A stretch of 64,000 nt of DNA from Okeania sp. KiyG1 (GCF_014132355.1 NZ_BLZO01000043.1:1-64000); one strand, 5' to 3'; counted from the first letter of the stretch, positions 20,314 through 30,159 are shown. Numbers and translations: made by a program. The notes: generated by a model from the sequence alone, not told the origin.

Positions 20314-20754
20314 AAAGTTCAAAAAGTTAGTATTTTGGGCAGACAAGGACTGAAAAATCAAGGGACAACTCTTCCTACTATCTCCTCTATAATTCCCATT
20401 TCTCCTGACTCCTAACTTCTTCTCCTGGGATAACTTCCCCTCCTAACACCCCTCCTGGGAGAGGCAGGGCTATTTCAAAGTCTAGTATATTAACGATTTA
20501 TGGAGAACGGGAGATAAGGGGATAGGGGAACAGTAAAATTTACCAAAATTTGGCGATTTTTCACCCAATAAGCGTCCTTTTTGCTCTGAGAAAATATTTG
20601 GTTCAACGTCGCTTAAAAGCCTCTATCCCCGTGTCTGGTGTGTCTGGTGTGTCCCCGTGTCTATCGAGAATGAAACAGCCCTGCTCCTGGGAGAGGTGGG
20701 TTGGGTTTGGGTGGGTCCCCCACTCTGCTTTTTTCAGCAAACCCTAATTATCAA
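20314..20754. other. Intergenic region with GC-rich repeat debris
   Basis: No supported gene. It contains several diverged pieces of the dispersed CCCCTCC-CA-GGAGGGG repeat (CTCCTGGGAGAGG near 20450 and 20690), a doubled GTGTCTGGTGT, and TATCCCCT stretches. It lies between IS copy 1 and the end of the eCIS half-operon. Confidence 0.5.
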
Positions 20755-20892
20755 TTATCCATTATTATCGTTTAGTCGCTGATTAATTTGTGCGACTTGT
20801 CCTACCCACTGCTGACGTTCTCGGTGTTCCATTCTCATAATCTGTTCATAAGACCAATGAAAATGATATGCCAGATAAGCTACCTCCTCCAT
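20755..20892 (-). CDS. DUF6760-like small eCIS accessory protein
   Basis: 45 residues from ATG: MEEVAYLAYHFHWSYEQIMR then EHRERQQWVGQVAQIN. This matches a short protein that regularly follows tube genes in cyanobacterial contractile-injection loci. The conserved family N-terminus (YPLERL) is present just upstream in the same frame, but without ATG, GTG or TTG, and overlaps the end of the preceding gene; the real start may be non-canonical or the frame damaged. It is the last gene of the minus-strand eCIS half-operon, immediately before the IS copy. Confidence 0.6.
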   Translation of the reverse strand: MEEVAYLAYHFHWSYEQIMRMEHRERQQWVGQVAQINQRLNDNNG

Positions 20893-20915
20893 GAGTCTTT
20901 CTAGGGGGTAGCTAA

Positions 20916-21278
20916 CTACTCCCCCAGTGGAGTAGTTTCCACCTCAAACTCTCCACCACAATGAGGACAAGCTACCCGGAGGCGACTGTGACCATTTTGG
21001 TTAATTCTTTGATAAAAATCTTGCAGATAAACAAAATCTCCAGAAAATAAACCCTCAATTACCTTAGTATTAATTTGCTCTAAAGTTCCTAGTCGAACTA
21101 CTGTCCTTGCTAGGAGAATAATTACTAAATAACCAGGATTTTTCTGTACTCTTGGATCTCGCATCGGAGCAATTTCATCATAAGCTGTAGAAAGTCTCAT
21201 AATACCTTCTTTGTGGGTATTGCCTTCCAAGTCAAGATATCCTTGGGGCAAGATAAAAGGAAATTCTGTTTGCTGCAT
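20916..21278 (-). CDS. Zinc-ribbon phage-tail-assembly-like protein of the eCIS
   Basis: About 120 residues from the ATG at 21278 (MQQTEFPFILPQGYLD), preferred over an ATG 21 bases upstream because the family begins at this segment. Conserved-looking parts are GIMRLSTAYDEIAPMRDPRV, YLVIILLARTVVRLG and a C-terminal zinc ribbon remnant CPHCGGEFEVE. Such proteins lie between tube and small accessory genes in cyanobacterial eCIS clusters and resemble phage tail assembly proteins. Probably a chaperone or baseplate assembly factor; exact role unknown. Confidence 0.6.
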   Translation of the reverse strand: MQQTEFPFILPQGYLDLEGNTHKEGIMRLSTAYDEIAPMRDPRVQKNPGYLVIILLARTVVRLGTLEQINTKVIEGLFSGDFVYLQDFYQRINQNGHSRLRVACPHCGGEFEVETTPLGE

Positions 21279-21471
21279 GATTTTCAAGTCAAAAGTCAAA
21301 AGTCATTTCAGTTATTCGGTTACCATATAAAATCATGATAATTACTACATTCAAGTCATTGCGACTTACACTCCGTGAAAGGAAGCAATCTGATGAGTGG
21401 TACGAGATTACTTCCCTTCGGTCGCTACAGACAACTGTTTAACCTGATTTTTTGGTCAATCAAAAAAAATA

Positions 21472-21912
21472 TTAACCTACGGTAATTCCTTCGTGAACTA
21501 ATTCCAGAGTTTCTATAGCAGTTTCATCTGAGGTAGCATTAAAATCTGGAGCTGTCCAAGTTGTAGGCCAGCATTGTTCTAAATTCCACCTGATTTTTTC
21601 TTCTCCTTTGTCATCTGCCAAAATAATCGAAAGATTACGCCTATCCGTTTCCCCATTTTGTAATTTTTTGTGCCATTCCCACATTTCTTGATTATCAGTA
21701 ATTCCTCGTCTTAAGGTAATGTTACCATATTCATTCATTCCAGGGATTTTACGTTGACCTAAAGATTTATCTGTTCCTTCTCTGTAAGTTCCGGTGTTGC
21801 GAGTAGCTGTTAAACCAGTACATTCTTGAAAACCAGCGTGAACAATACCATCCCATTCAACCCAAAAATTATATCCACTGTAAGGATCATGGGGATTAGA
21901 AATCGTTGGCAT
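21472..21912 (-). CDS. eCIS inner tube protein (Afp1/gp19 family)
   Basis: 146 residues; forms the hexameric-ring inner tube that is expelled when the sheath contracts. Family signatures: DPYSGYNFWVEWDGIVHAGF near the N-terminus, GLTATRNTGTYREG, a central NITLRRGITDNQEMWEWHKK and a C-terminal DETAIETLELVHEGI. Length is normal for T4 gp19-like tubes. A purine-rich AGGAGG stands just before the ATG. It follows the sheath genes on the minus strand. A second tube gene (32769) lies on the far side of the IS, as expected for two tube paralogues in one operon. Confidence 0.85.
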   Translation of the reverse strand: MPTISNPHDPYSGYNFWVEWDGIVHAGFQECTGLTATRNTGTYREGTDKSLGQRKIPGMNEYGNITLRRGITDNQEMWEWHKKLQNGETDRRNLSIILADDKGEEKIRWNLEQCWPTTWTAPDFNATSDETAIETLELVHEGITVG

Positions 21913-21984
21913 AAGATAACCTCCTTAAATTGAAATTAATTCATTAATTGTGATAATGAATCTCCATTCATTATCAATTATCAA

Positions 21985-23124
21985 TTATCCATTGGTAATT
22001 GTAATTCCACTACTACTTTGAATCAGCAAAAGTTGAATAAATTCTCCCGGAATAGTCGGAGCTAAACCGACTTCTGCTATTACCTTTCCCATCTCTAGAT
22101 TTTCAGGGGGATTAGTTTCCGCATCGCATTTAACATAAAATGCTTCTTGAGCAATAGCACCTTGAATAGCTCCTTGTTGCCACAAAGATTCACAATAAAC
22201 GCTTAGTTCCCTTTCCAGGCGCATCCATAAACGGAAATCATTGGGTTCAAACACCGTATCCGCTAGATTCTGATTTGCCCAGCGTCCAAAAGTCAGAAAT
22301 AAGCGACGGACATTAACATATTGCCATTCAGGAAGGGAACTAAGAGTTCGCACTCCCCAGACTCGTATCCCTCGTCCTCGTATGCTACGGATACAATTAA
22401 CACCTGCTCCAATTTGGGGATTTAGCTGTGCTTGCTCTGTTGGAGTTAAGGAAAAACTCAAATCCAGTACCCCTTCAAGTTCTATATTGGCAGGTGCACT
22501 ATGTACTCCAAATGTGCTGTCAGTAGTTGCATAAATTCCGGCAATATAACCGCAGGGAGGAATGGACTTAGGATTACTCGGATTTGTCAGATTTTCTATT
22601 TTTAGCCAAGGTGCATATAACGCCCCATTATTGCTCGTCAGTTTCTGTTTTTGCTCATCTAATTTTTGGATATCATTTAAACCATCAAGAATGGCAAAGC
22701 GATCGCCCATACGATTACAATGTTCTAAAACAGTTTGCTGCATTTGAACAACTTCTTCTAGTTGTTTGATTAGCATGATGTCTGGAACACAAACCAAATC
22801 AATATTTTCTAGGATTTCGCTTGCTTCTAAACCTTGTTCCAGTGCCTCAAGAGTATTATCTGCTATTGCCACAACATAACAAAGATTACCTCCCTGTTCA
22901 AAAAATCCTTTGACAGCATCACCCAAATATCCCTTGCTCTGTGGCAAACTACTAAAATATTGGTCAAACTCAGTCCCCAAAGTTAGCTTGAGAGGTCTAT
23001 TCTCACCTGCTTTTACTTTTGCCAAGCCAAGGAATACCGGAACACCAGTCAGTAATTCCGGTTCGGGTGTCGGAACAATATGGGTAAGAGAAACTCCTGG
23101 TATTCTAGACTCATTCGTTGACAT
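21985..23124 (-). CDS. eCIS contractile sheath protein, second paralogue
   Basis: 379 residues of the phage-tail-sheath/Afp2-4 family. N-terminus RIPGVSLTHIVPTPEPELLT; middle GYLGDAVKGFFEQGGNLCYV, NRMGDRFAILDGLND and PCGYIAGIYATTD; C-terminal conserved half NCIRSIRGRGIRVWGVRTLS, NVRRLFLTFGRWANQN, FVEPND-like VFEPNDFRLW and QEAFYVKCDAETNPPE. Forms the outer contractile sheath around the tube. It is shorter in its variable insertion than the neighbour upstream, typical for multi-sheath eCIS. The start follows a weak ribosome site. Confidence 0.85.
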   Translation of the reverse strand: MSTNESRIPGVSLTHIVPTPEPELLTGVPVFLGLAKVKAGENRPLKLTLGTEFDQYFSSLPQSKGYLGDAVKGFFEQGGNLCYVVAIADNTLEALEQGLEASEILENIDLVCVPDIMLIKQLEEVVQMQQTVLEHCNRMGDRFAILDGLNDIQKLDEQKQKLTSNNGALYAPWLKIENLTNPSNPKSIPPCGYIAGIYATTDSTFGVHSAPANIELEGVLDLSFSLTPTEQAQLNPQIGAGVNCIRSIRGRGIRVWGVRTLSSLPEWQYVNVRRLFLTFGRWANQNLADTVFEPNDFRLWMRLERELSVYCESLWQQGAIQGAIAQEAFYVKCDAETNPPENLEMGKVIAEVGLAPTIPGEFIQLLLIQSSSGITITNG

Positions 23125-23179
23125 AAATATTAGTTCGTAGCTCTTAGTTATCCTAAAATTGACTATTTATTGCCTATTT

Positions 23180-24909
23180 TCACGAACCAGACCATTGACT
23201 CAGACGGAAAATCACAAATTCAGCTGGCTTAACTGGTGCAACTCCAATCTCAATAATGACTTGACCTAAATCCCGTACTTCTGGTGGGTTATTCTCTGCA
23301 TCACATTTCACATAAAAAGCTTCTTGGGGAGTAGCTCCAAATAATGCCCCGCTGCGCCAAACATTGGTCAGGTAAGCATTTACATTGCGCCGAATTTTTG
23401 CCCAAAGTTCTGCATCATTCGGTTCAAATACTGTCCACTGAGTTCCTTTCTCAATAGAATCTCTTAGTGAGAGAAACAGACGACGAACGTTGATGTACTT
23501 GAATTCCCCGTTTTCATCACCGCCAATGGTACGGGCACCCCAGATTCTGATATTGCCATTAAGTTCCCGGATACAGTTAATACCATCAGGATTTAGCCCG
23601 TCTTGCTGATTTTTAGTGACTTTGTAGTCTAGTTCTAATGCACCAGAAATTACCTCGTTAGCAGGGGCTTTATGGACTCCCCGTTGAGCATCTACGCGAG
23701 CATAAACTCCAGCAATATGTCCGCTAGGGGGTACAGAGGTATACAAATCTTCACCTTTGCCATTAGGATTCAAAATCCTTTTGACTGGATCGGATACTTG
23801 AATCCAAGGAAAGTAGTATGCAGCATAATTAGAATCATCTGGCTTGTCTTTGTCTTTTACGTTACTAGAGTCTATCGCTACTTGATCATCATTCTTCTGG
23901 TTGCAGTCAAGGATGGCGAAGCGATCGCCCATGTTCTGACAGTGGGTGACAATGGCACTACGGCTAGCTGCATCAGTAATTCCTGGTGCTGCTACAATTG
24001 CAATTTCATCTATCGCCTCAAATTTTTCTAAAACGCCTGTAATATTACCAGCTTCTGTTACACGGGATACATAGCAACGAGAGCCACCATTATTGAAAAA
24101 ACCATAAACAGCATGAGCTAATTGCTTCTGTCTTTCATCCCTTGAGAAATCACCAAAGTATTTTTAAATTCATTAAAGTTAGTACATAATTTGACTTCAT
24201 TAGCAGCAACTGGGGTAAATGTCGGAAATCGTTGTTGGTAATCTGCTGTAATAGTAATCAGTGTTTTTGTTCTGTTACTCTCGTATAAAGTCGAATCGTC
24301 TGTGATCAAAGTAACAGGAATAGTCATCCTTGTAACTTTATATACATCATCGTTCAAGATTTGTACATTACTTGAATCGAGGTCTGTACCGTTAGCCTTT
24401 AACTTCCATGTTGGTACTGTATTATCATCATTAACTGGATACTTATCAAGATATATTTCCCAGTTTGGTGTTTCCGATAAATTTATATCTTTTTGGATTG
24501 TTACAAGAACTTCATTTGTTACTTTAACTGACTCTACAATATACTTAACTTTGACTATTTGATCTGCTGTCGGTGCTGGTTCTATAGTAATTTTTGCTTT
24601 TTTGCTTGCATTTCCCGCTTGGAATGTTGGCTCAATTTCTACACCTGAAGAGTTCCTTGTCTGAGTATCAACAATAAGAACTTTAACTTTTGCTTCTATA
24701 TTAACTGGAAAATTGTTTAGGTTGAATTCTGTTTGTTCTCCATTTCCAGGAAACTCTTCTGATACCTGCATAAGAGGACTTATTGGAATTTGAATTGCAT
24801 CACTTACAACCCCTATAAAACCAGCCGTACTGGTGCTGAGTCCTGTTATTGGAGCAGAACCGGAAGAAATTTCTTCTACATAAACACCGGGCGACAAATA
24901 AGTAGGCAT
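23180..24909 (-). CDS. eCIS main sheath protein, interrupted by a one-base frameshift
   Basis: Sheath of about 570 residues. N-terminal part (24909 to ~24118) begins MPTYLSPGVYVEEISSGSAP, the standard sheath opening, followed by an expanded beta-rich insertion. C-terminal part (to 23180) has GFFNNGGSRCYVSRV, MGDRFAILDC, GHIAGVYARVDAQRGVHKAP, NVRRLFLSLRDSIEKG and QEAFYVKCDAENNPPE. The two frames meet at NEFKN; adding one A to the run of five at 24161-24165 (plus strand) gives NEFKKYFGDFSRDERQ and restores the protein. The C-terminal frame is open across the junction, so it is a single gene with an indel (sequencing error or recent mutation). Confidence 0.85.
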
Positions 24910-24939
24910 TTGATAAACTCCTAGATTAGATATGTTGTA

Positions 24940-25575
24940 CTAATTTCCTTGACGCTCAAGAGAAAAATTCTGTTCAGTTACCTCTCTTAGAGAGATATCA
25001 ACTTCTTCATCAACTTCTTTATAGCCAGTAGCAAATACATTTAGTGTTACCTTGTTGTTTGTCTGAAGTGTTAAAGTTTCTAGACCTAAGCGGTAATTCC
25101 CATCAAAATTGCTTAACGTAAACTTTGGACTGTTGGCAACTTGTATTTTTGCTAAACCTATTCCGTTGGAACCAGAATCTATAACCTTACCTTAAATTCC
25201 AACTGGGAATAAATGAATATCATGTATGGCCGTTATAATTCTATTATTGCTAGAGTCTTCTGTTAAACTAAAATCTTTGGTACCATATTGATTTCCACTT
25301 CCAGGTATGGAAGCTGCAAGAGTATATTCACCTCGAGGTAAATCAACAAAGTAAAAATAACCATCACTAGCTGTAATTTTTCGGTCAGGCCGATCGTTCA
25401 TTTTTTCCCACTGCGAACCGTATTGCAATGCTTTTAGGGATAAAATTTCTTGGAATTTATCTGGCATTGCTATTATTTCTACCATCGCCCCAGAAATTGG
25501 TTTTTCCGTTTCCCCTTCTTCTAAAACCCTACCAGCGATCGATATCTGTGGGTTATATATAATCATATTAAGCAT
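24940..25575 (-). pseudogene. Carboxypeptidase-regulatory-like domain protein of the eCIS, in-frame stop
   Basis: Two beta-sandwich modules in one frame. The first (25575-25192) has SIAGRVLEEGETEKPISGAM, ASDGYFYFVDLPRGEYTLAA, typical of carboxypeptidase-regulatory-like folds. A TAA ends it at PVGI, but the same frame continues GKVIDSGSNGIGLAKIQVAN, NFDGNYRLGLETLTLQTNN and FATGYKEVDEEVDISL to a stop at 24940. A CAA-to-TAA change is the simplest explanation, since a second, equally typical module (GKVxDxxxxGIxxAxI) follows without interruption. It lies between the terminator and sheath genes, where such decoration proteins occur in cyanobacterial eCIS loci. The first half could still fold alone. 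Confidence 0.65.
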
Positions 25576-25594
25576 GATTACTTTCCTTAGTCAA

Positions 25595-26182
25595 CTATTG
25601 AGAGTTAGGTTGATAAACTCCTACCAGTCCCACTTCTGTTACTGCTTCATCTACAGGAACAGAAATAGTAATAGTACAATGCAATACAACCTTGGGTTTT
25701 GTCCCATCTTTTCCACCCATGGCTTGCCAAAATTCCCCAAAACTTTGTAAATTACTAGGACGCAAACTAATTAGTCTCAGGGGGAATTTTTGTCCTTCAA
25801 AGTCATTTTCCACAACATAGGTTTCAGGAATTTGTCTATGGCGCAGTAACACCTTCATAACTTCTCCCAAAAGTTGATGTTCTGCCTGGATATCTTTTTC
25901 ATCTTCAAGCCAAGCAGTAATTAGATATGAACAATCTACCCTAGCAGGGGGACGTTTTTTGAGAGCTTTACCATTACTTTGCCGTTCAACTAACCAACTT
26001 CTGTCACGTAATTCCAAGTTCTCTCGCACGTCGTAGAGAAAACAATTGATTGCTGGCTTTTCTTGGATCGCCCCTTGATAGGGTGTATCAAAACTGATAG
26101 AAACCTCTGTTTTTGTTCCAGGAAGGTGTCGGATTTCTTTGTTCAGTAGAGATTTTAAGGTATCATCTAAATCCTGAAGCAT
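25595..26182 (-). CDS. eCIS tail terminator (DUF4255 / Pvc16 N-terminal family)
   Basis: 195 residues; caps the tube/sheath during assembly (Afp16/Pvc16 role). Motifs: MLQDLDDTLKSLLNKE, VSISFDTPYQGAIQEKPAIN, CFLYDVRENLELRDRSW, PPARVDCSYLITAWLED, LLGEVMKVLLRHRQIPE and SFGEFWQAMGGKDGTKPKVV. This is a well-conserved DUF4255 pattern. It is the first gene of the minus-strand eCIS half-operon, a usual position in cyanobacterial clusters. Confidence 0.85.
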   Translation of the reverse strand: MLQDLDDTLKSLLNKEIRHLPGTKTEVSISFDTPYQGAIQEKPAINCFLYDVRENLELRDRSWLVERQSNGKALKKRPPARVDCSYLITAWLEDEKDIQAEHQLLGEVMKVLLRHRQIPETYVVENDFEGQKFPLRLISLRPSNLQSFGEFWQAMGGKDGTKPKVVLHCTITISVPVDEAVTEVGLVGVYQPNSQ

Positions 26183-26863
26183 GAGCTAATTTTTATCGTT
26201 GAGTGTAACATATTACAGTAATTTTCACTTTCATAAAATCAATACAACAGTTTACAAGTTGATGAACTTCCACTGAGTTAGTAGGCAACAGGCAAGAGAG
26301 AAGAAGGAGTATAAATTCATTGAACTCTCAATTATTTTCTTTTCTGGCAACGTCTACATCAAAAGTAAGCAGAGTCCATGACTCCTTTACATGGGGACAG
26401 GGATAAACAATTCCCTGGACAAGACGGCTCCTAATTATTAGCGTGTTATAGACGTTAGATATACAACTTTCACATTGCACATATTCTATCACTACTTTGC
26501 ATGCAAAAAAACCTAAAAAAACTTAAATGGATACTTCAAGTAAAGTAAAGATTTATGATTAAATCTAAACTATTAGCTATAACAATTCAATATCAAAAAA
26601 AATGTACCCTTGGCCTAATTGCCGAATTATTTCATAGCGGTTATTGATAATTGTATTCATATATTTTCACATTTACAGGCTTATATATTAAACAACTTAA
26701 GTTATTTAATATAATGTACCTAAATCATAATTTATAATTTCTCAAACATAAATCATCTATTGATAATCGTTTTATATTATGTCTACTAAACAGTAGACAC
26801 ACTTACTATACAGGTTATTCAACCGTTAATTTAATTTAATGGATAGCGATCGCTTTGACAAAA
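26183..26863. promoter_or_regulatory. Upstream region of the eCIS half-operon, no gene seen
   Basis: About 680 bases, very AT-rich, without a convincing frame on either strand. It should hold the eCIS promoter and leader. It contains TCTTTTCTGGCAACG near 26340, which recurs near 40850, and runs of TATA-like sequence near 26700-26800. No operator or terminator could be assigned. Confidence 0.35.
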
Positions 26864-27076
26864 TTACTGATTCACCAAATCAAAGATGAATTCTCGTACT
26901 TTTTCCCGCCATTCGGGTATCTTTTTTAGTTTTTCCAAAGTGTTCTCATCTACACAAATATTAGTATTTTTGTTCAATGCTCCTTTCTCTGGATGAGACC
27001 GCTTGAATTTATGCTTTTCGATCCCTTCAATTTGCCGTTTATAGCTAGCTTCACTCAATTTCGACTTAGCAACCAT
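26864..27076 (-). CDS. Small basic hypothetical protein
   Basis: 70 residues, strongly basic N-terminus (SKLSEASYKRQIEGIEKHKF) and an acidic helix at the end (KKIPEWREKVREFIFDLVN). No family recognised. GGAGAGGGGG on the coding strand precedes the ATG. It is divergent from the small plus-strand genes at 27346 and shares their intergenic region. Confidence 0.5.
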   Translation of the reverse strand: MVAKSKLSEASYKRQIEGIEKHKFKRSHPEKGALNKNTNICVDENTLEKLKKIPEWREKVREFIFDLVNQ

Positions 27077-27345
27077 TGTCCCCCTCTCCTTGGTTTTTAG
27101 CTCATTATAACACTATCATAGCAGCGTTAAATATAAGGATAGCTTATGATATGCCGAGCTATTTACGGGAAATATTATACATAAATCAACTTAACGCTAC
27201 TATAGTAGTGTTTGATAGTCTTATAAAGGAAAGGGAGAAGGAAAACCCCAAGCCAAAAGTTAACCAAATCTTCCAAAAAAAACTTGGACCAAGGCGATTA
27301 AACCAAAGCCCAAGGCACAAAAATAAGCTAATCAGAAATAATACC

Positions 27346-27660
27346 ATGCAAACACTACAATGTACAACACCGCAAGGTACAACTAAGTCTTATCAAACTT
27401 ATCAAAATAACAACACTTCTCAAAGCAACGATAACTGGCTATATGCCGGGACTCCCGAAGCTTGGTTATACGTTGATTACAGCCAGCCTCCTTACGACAT
27501 TTGCACAGAAGCTGAAACCACTGCATATAAGTTTCCAGACTATGAGGAGGATTGGGATTGTTATGATTACTCAACTCCTGCAAAAACACCAGAGCAGATA
27601 TGGCAGGAAGTAGAAGACTTCATAGCATCAGGTTCTTCAGATGATTTCGATGAATTCTAG
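27346..27660 (+). CDS. Acidic hypothetical protein, paralogue A of the WLYAGT pair
   Basis: 104 residues from ATG 27346 (MQTLQCTTPQGTTKSYQ); a longer frame upstream from 27076 looks non-coding and basic. The core SNDNWLYAGTPEAWLYVDYS, ICTEAETTAYKFP, CYDYSTPAKTPEQIWQEVED and acidic end SSDDFDEF are nearly the same as in the gene at 29345-29659. No known family. Tyrosine- and aspartate-rich, soluble. Followed after 10 bases by a 64-residue gene, so the two are probably one operon. Confidence 0.55.
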   Translation: MQTLQCTTPQGTTKSYQTYQNNNTSQSNDNWLYAGTPEAWLYVDYSQPPYDICTEAETTAYKFPDYEEDWDCYDYSTPAKTPEQIWQEVEDFIASGSSDDFDEF

Positions 27661-27670
27661 AGGGTGAGCC

Positions 27671-27865
27671 ATGACAGCCATAGAAGCCGCGATTGTAGCT
27701 TCTATGGATTTAGGTAAGTCGATCTTACCCGAATTCATAGAAGCCGTTTATGGGTATGGTGATGATGTGGCAATAGTGACCCCCGACGCAATCATCACTT
27801 TATCAAAACAAACTTTTCAAACCTACTTAACCGACTGGTTGGAGGCACTGCTTGAAGTTTCTTGA
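27671..27865 (+). CDS. Small hypothetical protein partner of paralogue A
   Basis: 64 residues (MTAIEAAIVASMDLGKSILP, FIEAVYGYGDDVAIVTPDAI, LTDWLEALLEVS), predicted mixed alpha/beta, no family recognised. A GAGGGTGAG ribosome site stands before the ATG. A truncated copy of its first codons (MTAIEATITASM) follows paralogue B at 29334, showing that the two genes were duplicated together. Confidence 0.55.
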   Translation: MTAIEAAIVASMDLGKSILPEFIEAVYGYGDDVAIVTPDAIITLSKQTFQTYLTDWLEALLEVS

Positions 27866-27868
27866 CAC

Positions 27869-27900
27869 TCGCCCGTTAAATCAAAGATTATAACGGGTGA
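27869..27900 (+). terminator. Rho-independent-like terminator
   Basis: TCGCCCGTTA and TAACGGGTGA form a 10-base stem with one mismatch, loop of 12, directly followed by TTCTTGTTTC, four bases after the stop codon of the 64-residue gene. Confidence 0.55.
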
Positions 27901-27981
27901 TTCTTGTTTCGCAGACTCTGAGCTAGGCAACAAATCAAACAAGTTGATCTGTACCCCCGCCAGACCGTCTCCACAAGCATT

Positions 27982-29133
27982 TTAATTAACCGTGTGTCCC
28001 ACGGCTTTTAATCCTCTTTTTTTAATTATTTTGGCAGCAGCTATATCACGATTTATGTGATATCCACAGTTGCTGCAATTATGGTTCCTTTCAGACAATT
28101 TCTTCTTCTGAATATGACAGCATAATGGGCATTATTGAGAAGTATAATCTTTATCAACCTTAGTGTAATACTTTCCTCGCTTCCAACAAATATAAGGAAG
28201 TATTTCATTGATAAATTGACCGATTCCAGAGTCTAAAGATTGTTTTCTAACTATTCCTCTATACCAAGAAACAAAGTTGATATTTTCAACAAAAATATTG
28301 TCTGCTAAATTGCAAAGTTGATGAGCTAATTTAAAATGCCAATCACGCCTAGTATTAGCTATTGTTTCATGTAGTATACCTATTTTATTCTGAAGTTTTA
28401 ACCAATTGTTTGAGCCTTTAGTTTTATGTTTAAGTCTACGTTGCAGCAATTTAAGCTCGCGTAGTTTACCCAACAAAAACTTAGGGGCTTTGATTAATTT
28501 TCCAGTTGAAGTAGCTATAAAACTTTCTATTCCTGCATCTATGCCTAATGATGTTTTTCCTACTGGATTATCTGGAATTAACTCTGCTGATTGGAAACTA
28601 ACCATTAAATAATAACCGCTAGCTTTCTTGACTACTCTAGCTTGTTTAGCTGCCATACTTTCTGGATATTGCCTACTTTGTCTAATCTTTATCCATCCCA
28701 ATTGAGGCAGTTTAATTCTGTTATCACTCAAGCAGTTTTTCAACATGGCAGGAAAAACAAAACTTCTCAATCTTTTCTTAAATCTAGGAAAACCTTTACC
28801 TAGACTTTTCATCTCAGAAAATGCTCTATCTAAAGTTTTCAAAGTTTGTTGCAGAACTTGAGCATTAACTGACTTTAATCTAGGATTAGACTTCTTAGCT
28901 GTTGTTAAAGTTTTAGCTTGAATATTGTAGTTAGGATAAGGAGTATCAGCAGGAATAATATATTCGGAAATAATTGAACAACTGTTTATTGGTGATTTTC
29001 TTGAACTCAACCAGTCTTTTCGTTCTCTTAAGGCGTAGTTATACACACTTTTGCAAACATCAAGAATATGATTAATCTCAGCTTCTTGTTGCTTGATTGG
29101 CCTTAATTTATACTGGTAAGTTAGAGTTATCAC
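27982..29133 (-). pseudogene. tnpB: TnpB of a second IS200/IS605 lineage, in-frame stop before zinc ribbon
   Basis: Start chosen at GTG 29133 (VITLTYQYKLRPIKQQE); an upstream ATG gives only a spurious leader. RuvC acidic residues are visible in GIDAGIESF and FVENINFVS, and the third in NRDIAAAK. A TAA at 28132 follows VDKDYTSQ exactly where family members continue with a cysteine pair; the same frame goes on CPLCCHIQKKK, CSNCGYHINRD to a stop at 27982, so GAA or CAA has become TAA. No tnpA accompanies it. It sits inside what was a duplicated two-gene unit (see 29275-29659). Confidence 0.7.
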
Positions 29134-29274
29134 TTGACAGCTTTTATTACTTTTGAATATACTTCTATTGTAATGCAAATTATATATACTGTAAATGGTT
29201 AGAAAAAATAATTTTATGGTCAGATTAACTGACAATAGAAAAGAAATTTCTGCAATTAACAATTATTAATTATT

Positions 29275-29334
29275 TTGTTAATTTAACTTTACTGAAACCA
29301 TAGAAGCAGTAATAGTAGCTTCTATGGCTGTCAT
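29275..29334 (-). pseudogene. Truncated copy of the 64-residue partner gene
   Basis: The first twelve codons (MTAIEATITASM) match the gene at 27671, then the sequence diverges to VSVKLTK and a stop. The divergence point lies just upstream of the TnpB-containing DNA, suggesting that its insertion truncated this copy. Confidence 0.5.
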
Positions 29335-29344
29335 TGCTCACCTT

Positions 29345-29659
29345 CTAGAATTCATCGAAATCATCTGGAGAACCTGATGCTTTAAACTCTTCTACCTCTC
29401 GCCATATCTGCTCTGGTGTCTTCGCAGGAGTTGAGTAATCGTAGCAGTCTAAGTCTTCCTCGTACAGAGGAAGTGTGTATGCAGTAGTGCTTGCTTCGGT
29501 ACAAATATTGTAAGGAGACTGGCTGTAATCTGTATACAACCAAGCATCATCTGTACCTGCATAAAGCCAGTTATCGTTGCTTTGAGGTGGTTGTACTGGT
29601 GGTGCGACTAGCTTCAGTTGAGGTGGGGCTGGTCTTTTTGTCTGTGTTTGTGCTATCAT
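29345..29659 (-). CDS. Acidic hypothetical protein, paralogue B of the WLYAGT pair
   Basis: 104 residues from the ATG at 29659, which has an AGGAGA ribosome site 8 bases upstream; a longer frame to 29698 is unlikely. After a proline-rich N-terminus (KRPAPPQLKLVAPPVQPPQ) the sequence SNDNWLYAGTDDAWLYTDYS, ICTEASTTAYTLP, CYDYSTPAKTPEQIW and SPDDFDEF matches paralogue A. Function unknown. It is inverted relative to paralogue A, 1.7 kb away. Confidence 0.55.
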   Translation of the reverse strand: MIAQTQTKRPAPPQLKLVAPPVQPPQSNDNWLYAGTDDAWLYTDYSQSPYNICTEASTTAYTLPLYEEDLDCYDYSTPAKTPEQIWREVEEFKASGSPDDFDEF

Positions 29660-29872
29660 TAGATTTCTCCTATGTCTAATTAGGGGGCGGGGCATCACAC
29701 AAACTTTTCCAGAGCGTAGGTGGTGTCCCTTTTGGTTTTTATAGAGGCTCTTTCCTTTCCTCTATACTTACTATTATAACGGCACTTACGCCGTGCGTCA
29801 ACTCCTAGACAAATATTTTTTTTGCCCTTAATATAAGGTATGACCGTGTAAGTGCCATGAGGAGGCCACAGA

Positions 29873-30136
29873 ATGAACAGTGCCAATAAAGGGTATGAAA
29901 CCGTAACACAGACTGATAGAGGATATGCAGGACATTTCAGTTCCCCCTACTCTGAACCAATGGGGAAGCCCCTATCTATAAGATTTCCAATAAGTCTTGA
30001 TAATTTCTTAGAAAATGAAGCTAAAAATTTAGGTGTTACAAAAACCGCTGTGGTGAGAGAAGCTGTTAGGTTAATGGAGCAACAGAAACAGACACCTACT
30101 GCTGATACGGTCAACAAGTTGTCAGAGGATAGTTAA
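29873..30136 (+). CDS. Ribbon-helix-helix DNA-binding protein
   Basis: 87 residues. KPLSIRFPISLDNFLENEAK followed by LGVTKTAVVREAVRLMEQQ is a clear CopG/MetJ-type ribbon-helix-helix: one beta strand and two helices. GAGGCCAC stands ahead of the ATG. Likely a dimeric repressor or orphan antitoxin; no toxin gene is adjacent. It may regulate the divergent WLYAGT gene across the ~210 bases between them. Confidence 0.65.
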   Translation: MNSANKGYETVTQTDRGYAGHFSSPYSEPMGKPLSIRFPISLDNFLENEAKNLGVTKTAVVREAVRLMEQQKQTPTADTVNKLSEDS

Positions 30137-30159
30137 TCTACCTCTACAGCTAGACAGTT

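Noticed and set aside
27076-27345. N-terminal extension of the WLYAGT paralogue A frame
   Set aside because: Basic, non-conserved, absent from paralogue B; the internal ATG at 27346 fits better.
29695-29886. Minus-strand 63-codon frame
   Set aside because: Overlaps the promoter and start of the RHH gene and shows no protein-like features.
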